This document shows positions 25,283-40,727 of a stretch of 64,000 bases of DNA, piece after piece (the stretch's first letter is position 1; each line of letters opens with the position of its first letter). The DNA is taken from the NCBI GenBank assembly GCA_902765395.1, contig CACWZP010000004.1, positions 1 to 64,000 on the forward strand. The letters run 5' to 3'. The DNA comes from an uncultured Eubacteriales bacterium (GTDB taxonomy: Bacteria; Bacillota; Clostridia; Christensenellales; Aristaeellaceae). The notes under the pieces are model-generated. The model searched no databases. It was given only the letters and a program-made list of their open reading frames with translations, and was not told the origin of the DNA. A program made the translations under genes and the position numbers.

Positions 25283-25328
25283 GCGCTTTGCATGGAGGCG
25301 GAGGCATGCCCAAGCGCCGCCTTTTTTC
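25283..25328 (+). terminator. Rho-independent terminator after the SNF2 gene
   Basis: GGCGCTT (25283-25289) pairs with AAGCGCC (25313-25319), extended by TGCATG / CATGC, and TTTTTT follows at 25323-25328. Confidence 0.85.
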
Positions 25329-25356
25329 ACTTTTTAATAATTCTTTTCCAAAGGGG

Positions 25357-25385
25357 TTGAAATCCAGCGCAAAATCAGGCATAAT
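25357..25385 (+). promoter_or_regulatory. Promoter of the membrane diguanylate cyclase gene
   Basis: TTGAAA (25357-25362) and CATAAT (25380-25385) have a 17-bp spacer, directly after the SNF2 terminator. Confidence 0.75.
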
Positions 25386-25435
25386 AGACGCGTATACGTT
25401 TCACAGGCCCCGACATCGGGAGGCATAGGCACACG

Positions 25436-26512
25436 ATGGGTTTTCTTCTGGATTTCCTGCGCCAGAAGGCGCCGAAATCGGGCAAGGACATGCCCGCATA
25501 CTACAGAAAAGCACTGACCGCTACGGCAGTGCTGTTGATCGTGTACTTTGTGGCCAGCTTTATGCTGTTCGGCCTGGCCGGCGGCTGGTGGGAATGGGAG
25601 CCGCTGGGGGCGGCGGCGGTCATGACGTTGGTTCTGTGGGGCATCAAGCGCATGGGGCCGCGCCTGGCCGGGCTGATCGAGAGCTTCGTCATCGAAGCCT
25701 GGTGCGTCTGGTGCGTACACAGCTTCGGCTGGAGCTCCAGCGTCCAACAGTTCCTGATCGCGCCGCTGCTGCTGTCGTTTTTCAACGTCTCCGAGAAGCC
25801 GCCGCTGAAGCTGTGGTTCTGGTCAAGCCTGGTGGTGCTGCGGCTGGTGCTGTACGCCTATTCCACCCACCATGCGGAGGCGCACATGCTCGGCGAGCAG
25901 GCCCAGCTGCTCTTCCAGGTTTTCAACACAGCTTTCCTGTTCATGGTTATGGGATGCCTGTGCGTGCTGTTCAGCACCTCCATGCAGGACACCGAGCGCC
26001 AGCTGCGCATCGACAACCAGGAGCTGCATAAGGAGGCCGGCACCGACCCCCTCACCCAGCTGCCCAACCGCCGCGCCATGACCAATGCCATCAACAGCCA
26101 CCTGTCCCGCCACTCGGGCGAGCCCTTCAGCGTGGCTATCGCCGACATCGACTTCTTCAAGAGCGTGAACGACACCTACGGCCACAACTGCGGCGATTAC
26201 ACCCTGCGCACCCTGTCAGCCAAGTTCCGCGAGATGGCCGAGGACCGCTACCGGGTGTGCCGCTGGGGCGGCGAGGAGTTCTGCTTCTTCATGCCCGGCC
26301 TGAACCTGGACGAGGCCGGCGCGCTGATGCACGACGTGTGCACCGCGGTGAAGATGATGCCCCTGTCCTTCGAGGGCGCCGAATTCTCCATCACCATCAC
26401 CATCGGCGTGGCCGAGAACGACTTCCGCTCCTCCCTCCAGGCCATCCTGGCGGAGGCCGACCGCAAGCTCTACATGGGCAAGAACAGCGGAAGGGACCAA
26501 GTGGTACTCTGA
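25436..26512 (+). CDS. Membrane diguanylate cyclase (GGDEF domain)
   Basis: The 358-residue protein has about six membrane helices in its first 185 residues and a C-terminal GGDEF domain. That domain starts at TDPLTQLPNRRAM, has the substrate and metal Asp in IADIDFFKSVNDTYGHNCGD, and carries the active-site signature WGGEEF (around residue 279). It should synthesise c-di-GMP from two GTP. The sensory half is not one I can name. A GGGAGG lies about 12 bases from the ATG, slightly long. Promoter and terminator on both sides make it a single-gene unit. Confidence 0.92.
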   Translation: MGFLLDFLRQKAPKSGKDMPAYYRKALTATAVLLIVYFVASFMLFGLAGGWWEWEPLGAAAVMTLVLWGIKRMGPRLAGLIESFVIEAWCVWCVHSFGWSSSVQQFLIAPLLLSFFNVSEKPPLKLWFWSSLVVLRLVLYAYSTHHAEAHMLGEQAQLLFQVFNTAFLFMVMGCLCVLFSTSMQDTERQLRIDNQELHKEAGTDPLTQLPNRRAMTNAINSHLSRHSGEPFSVAIADIDFFKSVNDTYGHNCGDYTLRTLSAKFREMAEDRYRVCRWGGEEFCFFMPGLNLDEAGALMHDVCTAVKMMPLSFEGAEFSITITIGVAENDFRSSLQAILAEADRKLYMGKNSGRDQVVL

Positions 26513-26525
26513 CATTTCCCGTGCG

Positions 26526-26554
26526 AAGCGCTTCCGCCGCGGAAGCGCTTTTTT
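26526..26554 (+). terminator. Rho-independent terminator after the GGDEF gene
   Basis: A perfect 10-bp stem AAGCGCTTCC / GGAAGCGCTT with a five-base loop is followed by a T-run that ends at 26554. Confidence 0.9.
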
Positions 26555-26690
26555 GCGCCCATTTCTCCCCCGGAGTCAGGAATTTCTGCCATTCATGCCA
26601 AAAAACCAGCCGTTCATCAACATTTCTTGCGCTGAACAGCTCCATATGATACCCTGTGGTCAGTGAATAACACCACGGAGGTCGCAGATC

Positions 26691-28205
26691 ATGAATACAC
26701 GAAGCACATACAAGCCAATCATCGCCATCGCGCTGGTGGTGCTGGTGATGCTGGCGCTGCTGACGTTATTCCTTGACTGCTTCAGCCTGTCGTCGGGCAT
26801 ACGCCAACAGATCTCAGCAGGCCTCGACGGCTACGGTGGTCAGGACTTACTCCAGTATGCGTTCGGAAGCGGAAGCGGCGTCGACGGCAGCCTGCTCAAC
26901 ATGGCCGAAAGCGACGGCCTTTCGCTGATAGGGGTTCTCCGCCTGCTCATCACCGCCAGCAATTCCATGTGGGCGTCCGAGCTCACCTTTTCGCTCATCG
27001 CGATGTGGAGCCTGATTATTGGGACGCTCCTGTCCGCGGGCTTCGCCGTGTACGGCTTCTTCTGCAACAAAAAGGGCTTCAGCTTCTGGTTTGCCGCCAT
27101 GATCGGGCTTTTGCTCATCGCGGACATCATCACCGTCATAGAAGCCAACGCCAGAATCGGCTTCGGCGCGGTCTCGCTGACCGCCTGGCCGTTCATCGCC
27201 CTCCTGTCCGCCGCCGGCGTCGTCTGGCTGTCCGTCTCCGGCCGCAACGCGCTCTCGGCCATCAAGCCCGGAGCCTTCCCGGCGTTGGCGGGCAGGTTCA
27301 GCAGCGCGATCAACGGCGGCCGAAGGCTCGGCAGGGAGGAAATCCACAGCTCCGACAATATCGCGGCCTTCAATGCGGCAGATGCGGGAACCCCCAGGGG
27401 CAGCGCCGACGGCTGGGTGTGTCCCAACTGCGGCAGGGCGCTGGACAGCGAAGCCTTCTTCTGCAGCGGCTGCGGCACCAAGCGGCCCGATAAGCCCCGC
27501 TGCTCCCAATGCGGCGCGGCGGCCAAGCCGGGCGACGCCTTCTGCGTCAAGTGCGGCGCCCGGCTCCTGAACCCGATCCCCGGCATCCAGGGCGCCCAGA
27601 ACCCTCCGCCCGCCCAGCCGCAGCCCGTCCAGCCGCAGCCCGTCCAGCCGCAGCCCGTCCAGCCGCAGCCCGCCCAGCCGCAGCCCGTCCAGCCGCAGCC
27701 CGCCCAGCCGCAGCCCGTCCAGCCGCAGCCCGCCCAGGGCTTCCCGGCCAGGGCGGATCGACAGTCCTTCCAGTCCTTCCTGCCCAGGTCTGAACAGCCA
27801 TCCTTCCAGCCCGTCGCAGCCGGCGGCATCGGCGGCATGGGGTCCCTGTCTCAGGCCGGGGAGTACCGTGGCATGGCGCAAATTCCCGTGCAGTCGACCC
27901 AGGCGCCCATCGCGCTGACCATCGACGTGTTCCATGTCAGCAACGGCTTCATTCAAACCAGCCAGCTCACCCTGAAAAACAGTCTCGTGATCGGCCGAAA
28001 TCTCAACTGCAACCTGCGGATCGACGACAGGACCGTCTCCGGCACCCATCTGCGCATCGAACGCGAAGGCAGCGACGTGTATGTCACCGACCTGAACTCC
28101 ACCAACGGCACCCACCTCAACGGCATGCCGCTGATGACGCGCACGCAGCTCCACCCGGAGGACAAGCTGAACATCGGCCTGACCATGCTGAACGTTCACT
28201 GGTAA
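26691..28205 (+). CDS. Membrane protein with zinc ribbons and an FHA domain
   Basis: The 504-residue protein has four membrane helices (about 8-28, 98-122, 130-152 and 160-183). Two double-zinc-ribbon modules follow (CPNCG...CSGCG at 244-262; CSQCG...CVKCG at 271-288), then a Pro/Gln linker made of eight QPQP[V/A] units (about 309-348). The C-terminal FHA domain (about 405-500) has the expected GRNLNCNLRIDD, VSGTHLRIE and LNSTNGTHLNG. FHA domains bind phosphothreonine, so a Ser/Thr kinase partner elsewhere is expected. TM plus zinc-ribbon plus FHA chains are common among clostridial envelope-linked signalling proteins. Specific role unknown. Confidence 0.85.
   Translation: MNTRSTYKPIIAIALVVLVMLALLTLFLDCFSLSSGIRQQISAGLDGYGGQDLLQYAFGSGSGVDGSLLNMAESDGLSLIGVLRLLITASNSMWASELTFSLIAMWSLIIGTLLSAGFAVYGFFCNKKGFSFWFAAMIGLLLIADIITVIEANARIGFGAVSLTAWPFIALLSAAGVVWLSVSGRNALSAIKPGAFPALAGRFSSAINGGRRLGREEIHSSDNIAAFNAADAGTPRGSADGWVCPNCGRALDSEAFFCSGCGTKRPDKPRCSQCGAAAKPGDAFCVKCGARLLNPIPGIQGAQNPPPAQPQPVQPQPVQPQPVQPQPAQPQPVQPQPAQPQPVQPQPAQGFPARADRQSFQSFLPRSEQPSFQPVAAGGIGGMGSLSQAGEYRGMAQIPVQSTQAPIALTIDVFHVSNGFIQTSQLTLKNSLVIGRNLNCNLRIDDRTVSGTHLRIEREGSDVYVTDLNSTNGTHLNGMPLMTRTQLHPEDKLNIGLTMLNVHW
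27615..27734 (+). repeat. Eight 15-bp tandem repeats encoding a QPQP linker
   Basis: The unit CAGCCGCAGCCCGTC, or the same ending GCC, is repeated eight times without interruption inside the FHA protein gene. The repeat unit number could vary by slippage, which would change linker length by five residues per unit and keep the frame. Confidence 0.95.
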
Positions 28206-28240
28206 TCGGCCCGCCTTCCAAGGGCGACGGGCAAAAAGAT

Positions 28241-28264
28241 GCGGCTCCGCACATGCGGAGCCGC
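28241..28264 (+). terminator. Hairpin after the FHA gene
   Basis: GCGGCTCCGC and GCGGAGCCGC enclose a four-base loop; the sequence TGTCGTTTT follows. The weak T-run makes it a moderate terminator candidate. Confidence 0.65.
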
Positions 28265-28325
28265 TGTCGTTTTCCGGGCTGGAATCAATGGCCCGGGAAT
28301 CGCGTTTTGTTTCTGCCTCGCCCCA

Positions 28326-28500
28326 TCGCCGCCGGGAGGCCGTTTTATGGCCGACCCGGCGGGATAGAAAGCGCGGCAGCAATTGGGGTCCGGGGCAATC
28401 CAGGCAGCCCTGTCAGCTTCGCTCCCTCGCCGCCGGGAGGCCGTTTTATGGCCGACCCGGCGGGATAGAAAGCGCAGCAGCAATTGGGGTCCGGGGCAAT
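28326..28500. repeat. Two 74-bp direct repeats downstream of rpoC
   Basis: Copies at 28326-28399 and 28427-28500 are identical except for one G/A difference. Each contains a stem CCGCCGGG / CCCGGCGG whose loop includes GGCCGTTTTATGGCC. They fill most of the non-coding gap 28206-28519 between the convergent FHA and rpoC genes; no gene is seen there. Confidence 0.9.
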
Positions 28501-28519
28501 GCCCCGGCGGCCCGGCCTA

Positions 28520-32086
<3,567 letters not shown>

Positions 32087-32170
32087 GGAGCTCTCTCCTT
32101 TCTATCAATCAGCAAGGGAACAGGAAACAGGGAACGGGGAACAGGAATGGCTCGGAGATCTCGACACTTT

Positions 32171-32204
32171 CAATTCCTCATTCCGCATTTCTAATTCCTC
32201 ATTC
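32171..32204. repeat. ATTCCTCATT-type repeat between rpoB and rpoC
   Basis: The 119-bp rpoB-rpoC spacer contains AATTCCTCATTCCGCATTTC followed by TAATTCCTCATTCAT. Near-identical strings recur at 50055-50079, 50166-50191 and about 59401-59650. The rest of the spacer, with GGAACAGG repeats, shows nothing else. Confidence 0.7.
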
Positions 32205-32205
32205 A

Positions 32206-35958
<3,753 letters not shown>

Positions 35959-36146
35959 TCCCTAAATCACCCCTATCTTCGTTCTCGTGCGCAGCACTTT
36001 TCCCGCCAAAGCCGATTGCTAATTTTGGGTTAAATCTCAATTTGAATGTGAATTTTCAGTGTACATTCGGATTTCGATTTTCCCGAAAACGCCCTCGTAT
36101 TCGGCGTTTTGGCTGCGGAAGTGGCTTTTCGTCCATACTAACGCAA
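35959..36146 (-). other. Untranslated rpoB leader with a hairpin
   Basis: The leader holds an AAAACGCC / GGGCGTTTT stem-loop (about 36084-36108) about 130 bases before the rpoB start. It could be an RNA-stability or attenuation element; no known riboswitch pattern is visible. Nothing else is seen between here and the promoter. Confidence 0.4.
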
Positions 36147-36152
36147 TATAAG

Positions 36153-36181
36153 ACTATATCATAATCATTTTTGTTTGTCAA
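36153..36181 (-). promoter_or_regulatory. Near-consensus promoter of rpoBC
   Basis: On the minus strand a perfect TTGACA (36176-36181) and TATAGT (36153-36158) have a 17-bp spacer. The predicted transcript start is near 36146, leaving a leader of about 190 bases before rpoB. Confidence 0.9.
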
Positions 36182-36258
36182 GCGCCGAACGCCCCCGTTT
36201 CCGGCCGGAAACCCCGGTTTTTCTCCGTTTGCCTGAAAATTTAACAGGATTTCGGGAC

Positions 36259-36284
36259 AAAAACGCCTCCCGCTTATGGGAGGC
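36259..36284 (-). terminator. Rho-independent terminator of the cbi operon
   Basis: On the minus strand GCCTCCC and GGGAGGC (36265-36284) pair around a six-base loop and are followed by GTTTTTG. It lies between the cbiO stop and the rpoB promoter and isolates rpoB from the transporter genes. Confidence 0.85.
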
Positions 36285-36372
36285 AAAGGTTTGGTGATGT
36301 GATTTTTTACTTGCACTCATTCTTCGATATTGCAGGGATAATTGCATTTTTGACACAGTGATACGGCCATTC

Positions 36373-37125
36373 CTACTCCCGGCCATTCCTGCTCCCTACT
36401 CCCTGCTCCCTGCTCCCCAAGCTCAACGGCAGCTCCAGTCGGTTCGCCTCCAGCAGCGCCCGATCCCGCAGGATCTCCCCCGCAGGCCCGTCGGCCACAA
36501 GCCTGCCGCCGGACAGCAGCAGCACCCGATCGCAGGTGTCCAGGATCATGTCCAGGTCGTGGGAGGCGATCAGCCGGGTCTGGTCCATCCCCCGGATGAT
36601 GTCGATCACCCGCCGCCGGTTGCAGGGGTCCAGCGCGGAGGTGGGTTCGTCCATCAGCACGGCGGCGGGCTCCATGGCCAGGATCGTGGCGATGGCGGCC
36701 ATGCGCTTCTCCCCGCCGGACAGCCGGTGGTTGTGCCGGTGCTTCAGCTCCGCGATGCCCAGCTGCTCCAGCGCCGCGTCGGCCTTCGCCTCGGCATCCG
36801 CACGGGTCAGGCCGTAGTTCATCGGCCCGAACAGCATGTCCTCGTACACCGTGGGCATGAACATCTGATTGTCGGAGTTTTGCAGCACATAGCCCAGCTT
36901 CCGCCGCACCTCGGCCAGCGTCCGCTTTTGGACGCCCACGCCGTCCACGGCGATCTCCCCCTCGGGGAAAACCAGCCCCAGCAACGCCTTCATCAGCGTG
37001 GATTTGCCCGCGCCGTTGGCCCCGATCAGCCCCACGGCCTCGCCCGGGGCGATGCGGAACGACACGTCCCGCAGCGCATACCGTCCTTCCTCATAGGCGT
37101 AGGACACGCCCCTGCACTCGATCAT
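36373..37125 (-). CDS. cbiO: Energy-coupling ABC ATPase (CbiO type)
   Basis: The 250-residue ATPase powers the Co/Ni energy-coupling factor transporter. Walker A is GANGAGKSTLMKALLG, the signature motif is RLSGGEKRMAAIA, Walker B is AAVLMDEPTSALDP, and the switch His lies in LIASHDLDMILDTC; the Q-loop is LQNSDNQMF. ATG 37125 overlaps the cbiQ stop as ATGA, so the two are translationally coupled. The C-terminal residues run into low-complexity sequence (SLGSREQGVGSRNGRE) encoded by short repeats, a probable extension of the original end. Confidence 0.93.
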   Translation of the reverse strand: MIECRGVSYAYEEGRYALRDVSFRIAPGEAVGLIGANGAGKSTLMKALLGLVFPEGEIAVDGVGVQKRTLAEVRRKLGYVLQNSDNQMFMPTVYEDMLFGPMNYGLTRADAEAKADAALEQLGIAELKHRHNHRLSGGEKRMAAIATILAMEPAAVLMDEPTSALDPCNRRRVIDIIRGMDQTRLIASHDLDMILDTCDRVLLLSGGRLVADGPAGEILRDRALLEANRLELPLSLGSREQGVGSRNGRE

Positions 37126-37934
37126 ATCGCCAGCCCTCCCAGCAGCGCGGCCACGTTCACCAGTCGGCACACCGCGAACGCCCCGCAGCACAAAAGCACA
37201 TACAGCCCGTCCGCCCAGGTGAACGGCCCCGTCTCCGCGTAGTAAAACTCCCCGTGAAAGCCACGCAGCCGCATCCCGGCGTACAGCTCCTCGGCCCGGT
37301 CCATGCTCCGCAGCAGCAGCTGGCCCAGGAACGAACCCCAGGCGGAGACATGGACCCCCCTCTGCCCCGGCGCGCGCAGGTGATAGGCGTCGGTCATGGC
37401 CGCCAGCTCCCCGGTCAGCACGCCCACGTAGCGGTAGGTCAGCAGCAGCAGCGTCACCAGCGTCCCCGGCACGCGAACCCTCCGCAGCGCGCAGCAGAGC
37501 CGGTCGATGCCGGTGGTGGCCATCAGCAGAAACGACGCCGACAGGCACAGCACGCCCTTCACCATCAGCGCCAGCATGGAGATCACCCCGCCGGACACGG
37601 CAATGCCCCCGACCATCAGCCGGGGGTCACGATCAAATATCGGGTTGAACAGCCCCACCGCCAGCACCAGCGGCAGCACGAAGCGCAGCTTGCGGAAGCA
37701 CACCGACACCGGCACGTCCGAAAGCTGGAACAGCAGCGCCGGGAACAGCGCCAGCACCGTCACGCCGCTCAGGTCGTATTTCCCGAAGGACACCACGCAG
37801 GCGATGTATGCGATTGTCACCAGCAGCTTCGCCAGCGGGCTTCGGCAGTGGATGGGCGAATCGCCGGAGGCCAGGTCGTCCATCTCCGCCAGCTCCCGGA
37901 GGGCCGCGTCCATCTTGCTCATATTGTTACCCAT
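37122..37934 (-). CDS. cbiQ: Energy-coupling transmembrane protein (CbiQ type)
   Basis: The 270-residue protein has about five membrane helices and the CbiQ/EcfT features: HCRSPLAKLLVTIAYI near the start, and cytoplasmic coupling segments that include LRAPGQRGVHVSAWGSFLGQ and EELYAGMRLRGFHGE (the AMxxRG-type motif). It transmits ATPase motion to CbiM. The ribosome site is weak; the true start may be the second Met (MSKMDAAL). A 291-bp gap with a repeat separates it from cbiM. Confidence 0.9.
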   Translation of the reverse strand: MGNNMSKMDAALRELAEMDDLASGDSPIHCRSPLAKLLVTIAYIACVVSFGKYDLSGVTVLALFPALLFQLSDVPVSVCFRKLRFVLPLVLAVGLFNPIFDRDPRLMVGGIAVSGGVISMLALMVKGVLCLSASFLLMATTGIDRLCCALRRVRVPGTLVTLLLLTYRYVGVLTGELAAMTDAYHLRAPGQRGVHVSAWGSFLGQLLLRSMDRAEELYAGMRLRGFHGEFYYAETGPFTWADGLYVLLCCGAFAVCRLVNVAALLGGLAI

Positions 37935-38225
37935 GTGTTCGGATTGTTGGATGATGAGCGACCAGAGGCCGTCAGGAGTACACAGCAGCGGTCATGCGCC
38001 GCGCACGAGAGTATCCCGTGCTTCATGTACTGATCTTTCGACTGTGCTATCGCTCCATTCAGGAGGACAAGCGGCCCAATGCGCTGTCATTCTGAGCGGA
38101 GTGCAGCCGAAGGCGAAACGAAGTCGAAGAATCTGTGCGTCTCGCAAGGAAAGCACATTTCGCTCAACGTACTGTTTCATTGGCATGAAGCAGCTGTCCC
38201 CGTTTATTCCCCTTTTCCCGCGCCA
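37935..38225. other. Spacer inside the cbi locus containing a repeat
   Basis: The 291-base gap between cbiM and cbiQ contains the 38086-38135 repeat, which resembles the 77-bp element at 7559-7635 (GTCATTCTGAGCG ... GAAGAATCT). I see no promoter of good quality for cbiQ and no gene. Confidence 0.5.
38086..38135. repeat. Diverged relative of the 77-bp MITE-like element
   Basis: GTCATTCTGAGCGG, an irregular middle and GAAGTCGAAGAATCT match one arm type of the 7559-7635 element and the common GTCATTCTGAGCGAAGCGAAG repeat form. The inverted ends are less complete. Confidence 0.55.
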
Positions 38226-39275
38226 TCACTTCGCCCCGGCCTTCCTCTTCCGGAAGAACCCGCCCACCAGGCAGATCAGCACGGCCACGCCCGCCACCAT
38301 GGCGGAACCCACCAGGCCGGACACCGTGGTGCCCGCGGCGCTGTCGCTGCCCGCGAAGGAATAGTCCGGCAGGAAGCTCGTGGCCTCCTGCACGCTGCCG
38401 GCAGCGTCGGCCAGGGCGCTCTTGACGCCGAAGTCCTCCTCGTCCAGGCCCATGTTCTCGCTGTAGCCCGCGTCCTTGTTGCCGAACAGCGCCCACTCCA
38501 GGCCGTCGGGATTGGAACTGGCCAGCAGCGAAAGCCCACCGCCCACCAGCGCCGCCACCACGGCCAGCACGATCACCACCGACTTCAGCGACCGCTTCGA
38601 GCCGCCCACGGCGTTCGCGTCCACCTCCCGCAGCAGCTCCGGCCGGGATTCGTACACGAACACCAGCACCGCCGCCGTCACCAGGCCCTCGACCAGGCCG
38701 ATGGCCAGGTGGATGGGCTGCATCAGCGCCACGAACGCGCCAAAGGGCAGCTCGGTGATGCCGGACAGGCTGGTCTCCAGCACCACGGAAAACGCGCCCA
38801 GCTGCAGCGTCACCACGCAGCCGACGACGCTGGCGATGATGATGCGCAGGCGCTGGGCGGCCCTGTCGCCGTTGGCGGATGATACGATGGGCCTCCAGAT
38901 CAGGTAATAGCCCACGAAGCAGCCGTAGAACGCCATGTTCCATATGTTCGCGCCCAGGGCCATCAATCCCCCGTCGGCGAAGAACAGGCACTGGATCGCC
39001 AGGATCACGATCATGGACAAAAAGCCCGCCTGGGGGCCCAGCAGCGCCGACAGCAGCATGCCGCCGCACATGTGGCCGGAGGAGCCGGTGCCGGGGATGG
39101 TGTAGTTGATCATCTGGCCCGCGAACACCAGTGCCGCCGTCACCGCCATGGTGGGCAGCTTCTGGGGCTCGTCGTCCTTCCGGAGCTTGTGGATGGAATA
39201 GCCAGCAACCGCGCCGGAGGCGACAACCATCGTCGCCGCCACCGCCGGAGAGAGCAGCGCGTCCGCCATATGCAT
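38226..39275 (-). CDS. cbiM: Co/Ni substrate-binding component, CbiM fused to a PDGLE (CbiN-like) domain
   Basis: The 349-residue protein begins MHMADALLSPAV; the N-terminal Met-His-Met is the family's metal-site signature. The CbiM core has about seven helices with TGSSGHMCGGMLLSALLGP. After residue ~250 a PDGLE segment (SNPDGLEWALFG) and a final membrane helix add a CbiN/NikN-like domain, so cbiN is not separate. GAGGGGG precedes the ATG. Nickel and cobalt cannot be distinguished by sequence alone. No cobalamin riboswitch is visible upstream. Confidence 0.92.
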   Translation of the reverse strand: MHMADALLSPAVAATMVVASGAVAGYSIHKLRKDDEPQKLPTMAVTAALVFAGQMINYTIPGTGSSGHMCGGMLLSALLGPQAGFLSMIVILAIQCLFFADGGLMALGANIWNMAFYGCFVGYYLIWRPIVSSANGDRAAQRLRIIIASVVGCVVTLQLGAFSVVLETSLSGITELPFGAFVALMQPIHLAIGLVEGLVTAAVLVFVYESRPELLREVDANAVGGSKRSLKSVVIVLAVVAALVGGGLSLLASSNPDGLEWALFGNKDAGYSENMGLDEEDFGVKSALADAAGSVQEATSFLPDYSFAGSDSAAGTTVSGLVGSAMVAGVAVLICLVGGFFRKRKAGAK

Positions 39276-39311
39276 GACAAAGTCCCCCTCTTGTGGTAGT
39301 CTGATACCATG

Positions 39312-39340
39312 ATTATAGGGAACACAAAAAAACCCCGCAA
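39312..39340 (-). promoter_or_regulatory. Promoter of the cbi genes
   Basis: TTGCGG (39335-39340) and TATAAT (39312-39317) on the minus strand have a 17-bp spacer. The -35 lies inside the 3' stem of the preceding terminator. Confidence 0.75.
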
Positions 39341-39364
39341 GCCCCCCGGGGGGTTGTTGCGGAG
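39326..39364 (-). terminator. Rho-independent terminator after trmL
   Basis: On the minus strand CTCCGCAA ... TTGCGGGG flanks an inner CCCCCCGGGGGG palindrome and is followed by seven T residues. It ends the five-gene housekeeping operon. Its distal arm doubles as the cbi promoter -35. Confidence 0.9.
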
Positions 39365-39390
39365 ATTTTTGTGAAATGTGCACAAGCGCG

Positions 39391-39909
39391 TCAGACGTAG
39401 TCCTTCCACTCGCCGCCCGGCAGCGCCGTGTGGTGCAAATGCCCCTCGCCGGACAGACCAGGAAAGCCCTGCTGGCGCAGGGCCTCGTACAGCAATATCG
39501 CCACGGAGTTGGACAGGTTCAGCGACCGGGCGTCCTCGCGCATGGGGATGCGCACGCAGCTCTCGTAGTTCGCGGCCAGCAGTTCCTCGTCCAGGCCCTT
39601 GGTCTCCCGGCCGAACACCAGGAAGTCGTCCGGGCCGTAGCAGGCGGCGCAGTAGTCCCGGGGCGCCTTGGTGGTGGCGTAGTGCAGCACGGCGTCCGGG
39701 TAGGCCGTCCGAAAGGCCTCCCAGTCGGGATGCACCTCGTAGGTCATCATGTGCCAGTAGTCCAGCCCGGCGCGCTTCAGGTACTTGTCGCTCAGCTCGA
39801 AGCCCAGCGGCTCAATCAGGTGCAGCTTCGCGCCCGTGGCCGCGCAGGTGCGGGCGATGTTGCCGGTGTTCTGGGGGATCTCCGGGTTGACCAGCACGAT
39901 GTGCATCAT
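39391..39909 (-). CDS. trmL: tRNA (cytidine/uridine-34 2'-O)-methyltransferase
   Basis: The 172-residue SPOUT enzyme modifies the wobble base of certain leucine tRNAs. Family signatures are HIVLVNPEIPQNTGNIARTC, LIEPLGFELSDKYLKRAGLDYW, DFLVFGRETKGLDEELL and the knot segment IPMREDARSLNLSNSVAILLYEAL shown here only as ARSLNLSNSVAI. The start ATGATG overlaps the HAD stop by four bases. It is the last gene of the operon and is followed by a strong terminator. Confidence 0.94.
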   Translation of the reverse strand: MMHIVLVNPEIPQNTGNIARTCAATGAKLHLIEPLGFELSDKYLKRAGLDYWHMMTYEVHPDWEAFRTAYPDAVLHYATTKAPRDYCAACYGPDDFLVFGRETKGLDEELLAANYESCVRIPMREDARSLNLSNSVAILLYEALRQQGFPGLSGEGHLHHTALPGGEWKDYV

Positions 39910-40727
39910 GGGATTTCTTCCTCCAATACGCTCTCAAGGATCACCTTCGCCACGCCGTCGTTCACGTCCGCATCGGCGACGATCCGCGCGGCGCGCTTCA
40001 CCTCTTCCGCGGCGTTGCCCACCGCCACCGGCCAGCCCACGCACTCCAGCATGTCCAGGTCGTTGGCGTTGTCTCCGAAGGCCATGCAGTCGGCCATGTC
40101 CACGCCCAGCCGCGCCGCCAGCCAGCGCAGCGCCGCGGCCTTGCCCATGCCGGGGGACATCAGCTCCACATTGCGAGGGGAGGAATGGGTCACCAGCGCG
40201 CCGGTTTCGGCCAGGGCGGCGCGCAGCCTCGCCATCGTGGCGGCGTCCTCGGTCAGGCCCTCCAGCTTGTAGACCCGCTTCAGACCCTCGCGCTCAAAGG
40301 CCGCGGGGTCGTCCAACACCATCCTGCCCTCGCCCGTGTAGGCCGTCAGCAGCGTCGAGGGACGCTTCAGCACCCCGGTATTCAGGCAGAACAGGCCGTT
40401 GGGCACATAGCTGTTGATCTGCACGTCGAAGCGGCGCAGGGTATCGTAGACCCTGGCCACGTGCTCCGGCTCCATGAAGCGCTCGTAGAGCACCTCGCCG
40501 CCGGGGCCCAGCACGGCGCTGCCGTTGACGATGATGATGGGCATGTCCGCCGTGCCCGCCTGGGCGATCACGTTCCCCAGCGCGCCGATCCATCGGCCGC
40601 TGACGATCACGAAGGGGATGTTCCTGGCCCGGCAGCGCTCCACCGCGCGGCGCGTCGCCGCCGAGATAGTGCCGCCCCGGGGCAGGATCGTGCCGTCCAC
40701 GTCGGTGGCGATGAGGCGAATGTTCAT
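39906..40727 (-). CDS. Cof-type HAD-superfamily phosphatase
   Basis: The 273-residue hydrolase has HAD motif I (IATDVDGTILP), motif II (FVIVSGRW), a Cof-type C2 cap, the conserved Lys/GMGKAAALRWLA region, and motif IV (CMAFGDNANDLDMLECVG). Relatives dephosphorylate sugar phosphates, FMN or PLP; the substrate here is unknown. The ATG overlaps the stop of the pseudouridine synthase gene (ATGA), and its stop overlaps trmL, so translation is probably coupled on both sides. Confidence 0.92.
   Translation of the reverse strand: MNIRLIATDVDGTILPRGGTISAATRRAVERCRARNIPFVIVSGRWIGALGNVIAQAGTADMPIIIVNGSAVLGPGGEVLYERFMEPEHVARVYDTLRRFDVQINSYVPNGLFCLNTGVLKRPSTLLTAYTGEGRMVLDDPAAFEREGLKRVYKLEGLTEDAATMARLRAALAETGALVTHSSPRNVELMSPGMGKAAALRWLAARLGVDMADCMAFGDNANDLDMLECVGWPVAVGNAAEEVKRAARIVADADVNDGVAKVILESVLEEEIP

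Noticed and set aside
27615-27734. A tandem repeat array that could be mistaken for a CRISPR or satellite.
   Set aside because: The units are 15 bp, contiguous without spacers, and read in frame as a Pro/Gln linker of the FHA protein.
39276-39390. A cobalamin or nickel riboswitch before cbiM.
   Set aside because: The gap holds only a terminator, a promoter and a short leader. There is no room for a cobalamin riboswitch and no matching motif was seen.
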